Shown here piece after piece: positions 15,011 to 15,539 of a stretch of 15,539 bases of DNA. The first letter of the stretch is position 1. Each line of letters opens with the position of its first letter. Source of the stretch: Rickettsiaceae bacterium (GTDB taxonomy: Bacteria; Pseudomonadota; Alphaproteobacteria; Rickettsiales; Rickettsiaceae). The notes beneath the pieces are model-generated. The model saw nothing but the letters and a program-made list of their open reading frames with translations. It did no database searches and had not been told where the DNA came from. The stretch is taken from assembly GCA_030731565.1 (NCBI GenBank), contig JANQTT010000057.1, positions 1 through 15,539 of the forward strand, read 5' to 3'. A program made the translations under genes and the position numbers.

Positions 15011-15539
15011 TTAAACATCAAAATCAAATTGACTATCCATATATGGTTCACGAACTAATGTAAATTGCCACCAAAATTTGCTACTTGGAACAAATCCGCG
15101 ATTTTGCATTGCTTCCCTAAGAAGCTCCCTGTTCTTTATTGCAACTTCGGAAATGTTTTGATTGTTAAATTCAGAAAGCGGGTCAAATAAATCATACGAG
15201 GTTCCCATATCAAGCGACCCGTCATTCTCAACAATGATATCCTTTTGATCTTGATATGACCTTTTCTCTTTTTGACCAGGGCTCTTCAGTTTTCCTTTCG
15301 ATGAAATAATAGTAACATCAACTGTACTACCACGTATATGAGCATATTTTTCTTTTATACACCCTTTGCTTTTTATATTCTCCTTTTTAATATTAGGATA
15401 ATATAAATCTTTGGTTCCTTTCGGCTCTTCATTTTGTAACCAATCATTAAATTCATCAGAGGATTTTTTTGGGCGATATGCATTATACACTACCAAAGAA
15501 TAGCCGTATGTAAGTAAATCTTCCTGGACACTCCTTAGG
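15011..15539 (-). CDS. VanX/DdpX-like D-Ala-D-Ala dipeptidase homologue, 5' end beyond window
   Basis: The frame stays open to the right edge, so the start is not visible; a TTG at 15496 lies inside family-conserved sequence and is not the start (upstream codons read LRSVQEDLLTYGYS, as in VanX before its AYRP motif). Peptidase M15D marks: NAYRP, whose Arg polarises the substrate; YAHIRGSTVD, with zinc ligands His (15340-15338) and Asp (15319-15317); LDMGTSYDLF; and the C-terminal EPYMDSQFDFDV. In place of the usual EWWH, which carries the catalytic Glu and third zinc His, the sequence reads FWWQ (15076-15065). The enzyme may therefore be inactive, use other residues, or have a changed role. 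Family members cleave D-Ala-D-Ala. A charged stretch of about 25 residues sits between the Asp ligand and LDMGT. Confidence 0.8.
   Translation of the reverse strand, partial: LRSVQEDLLTYGYSLVVYNAYRPKKSSDEFNDWLQNEEPKGTKDLYYPNIKKENIKSKGCIKEKYAHIRGSTVDVTIISSKGKLKSPGQKEKRSYQDQKDIIVENDGSLDMGTSYDLFDPLSEFNNQNISEVAIKNRELLREAMQNRGFVPSSKFWWQFTLVREPYMDSQFDFDV

Noticed and set aside
1..15539. CRISPR array, tRNA, rRNA, prophage or IS transposase
   Set aside because: No regularly spaced direct repeats, cloverleaf-like sequence, rRNA-like stretch, or transposase/phage motif was recognised on either strand.

Overview
The window is an AT-rich chromosomal segment that most resembles an obligately intracellular alphaproteobacterium of the order Rickettsiales. 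The reasons are low GC, T/A-rich intergenic DNA, a Rickettsia-like RnpA N-terminus, an aerobic HemF, a long two-domain malic enzyme, a ProP-type MHS transporter, many nutrient transporters and short palindromic repeats between genes. The order is an inference from protein character; no species is claimed.

Layout. Bases 1-472 (minus) hold the N-terminal part of an unrecognised charged, helical protein that runs off the left edge. After a 424-base AT-rich gap comes a 940-residue fusion of a sodium/solute symporter, a second multi-helix membrane domain and a histidine kinase (897-3719, plus). It converges on rpmH-rnpA (minus, 4304 to 3785), which has a good promoter. Divergent from rpmH is a 58-residue HIG1-type membrane protein (4584-4760). 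The following 532-base gap carries a tight cluster of DnaA-box-like sites and, at its right end, a perfect inverted repeat abutting a TATAAT box.

That box probably drives a tightly packed plus-strand operon (5293-8556): a dicarboxylate/amino-acid:cation symporter, a HIT hydrolase starting at an overlapping TTG, a Bcr/CflA-type MFS exporter and an RDD membrane protein. An AEC-family carrier (8804-9736) and malic enzyme maeB (9888-12167) follow, each preceded by a copy of the same interspersed repeat. A nested palindromic element and a third repeat copy separate maeB from a convergent minus-strand operon: an MHS-family MFS transporter, yraN and hemF, with a recognisable promoter at 14948-14975. 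At the right edge, still on minus, is a 5'-truncated VanX/DdpX-like dipeptidase homologue in which two residues of the usual active site are replaced.

Together the genes look like housekeeping (RnpA, L34, HemF, YraN) mixed with import of host metabolites. The symporters and AEC carrier could supply dicarboxylates, amino acids or osmolytes, and MaeB could convert malate to pyruvate. No phage, CRISPR array, IS transposase, rRNA or tRNA gene was recognised.
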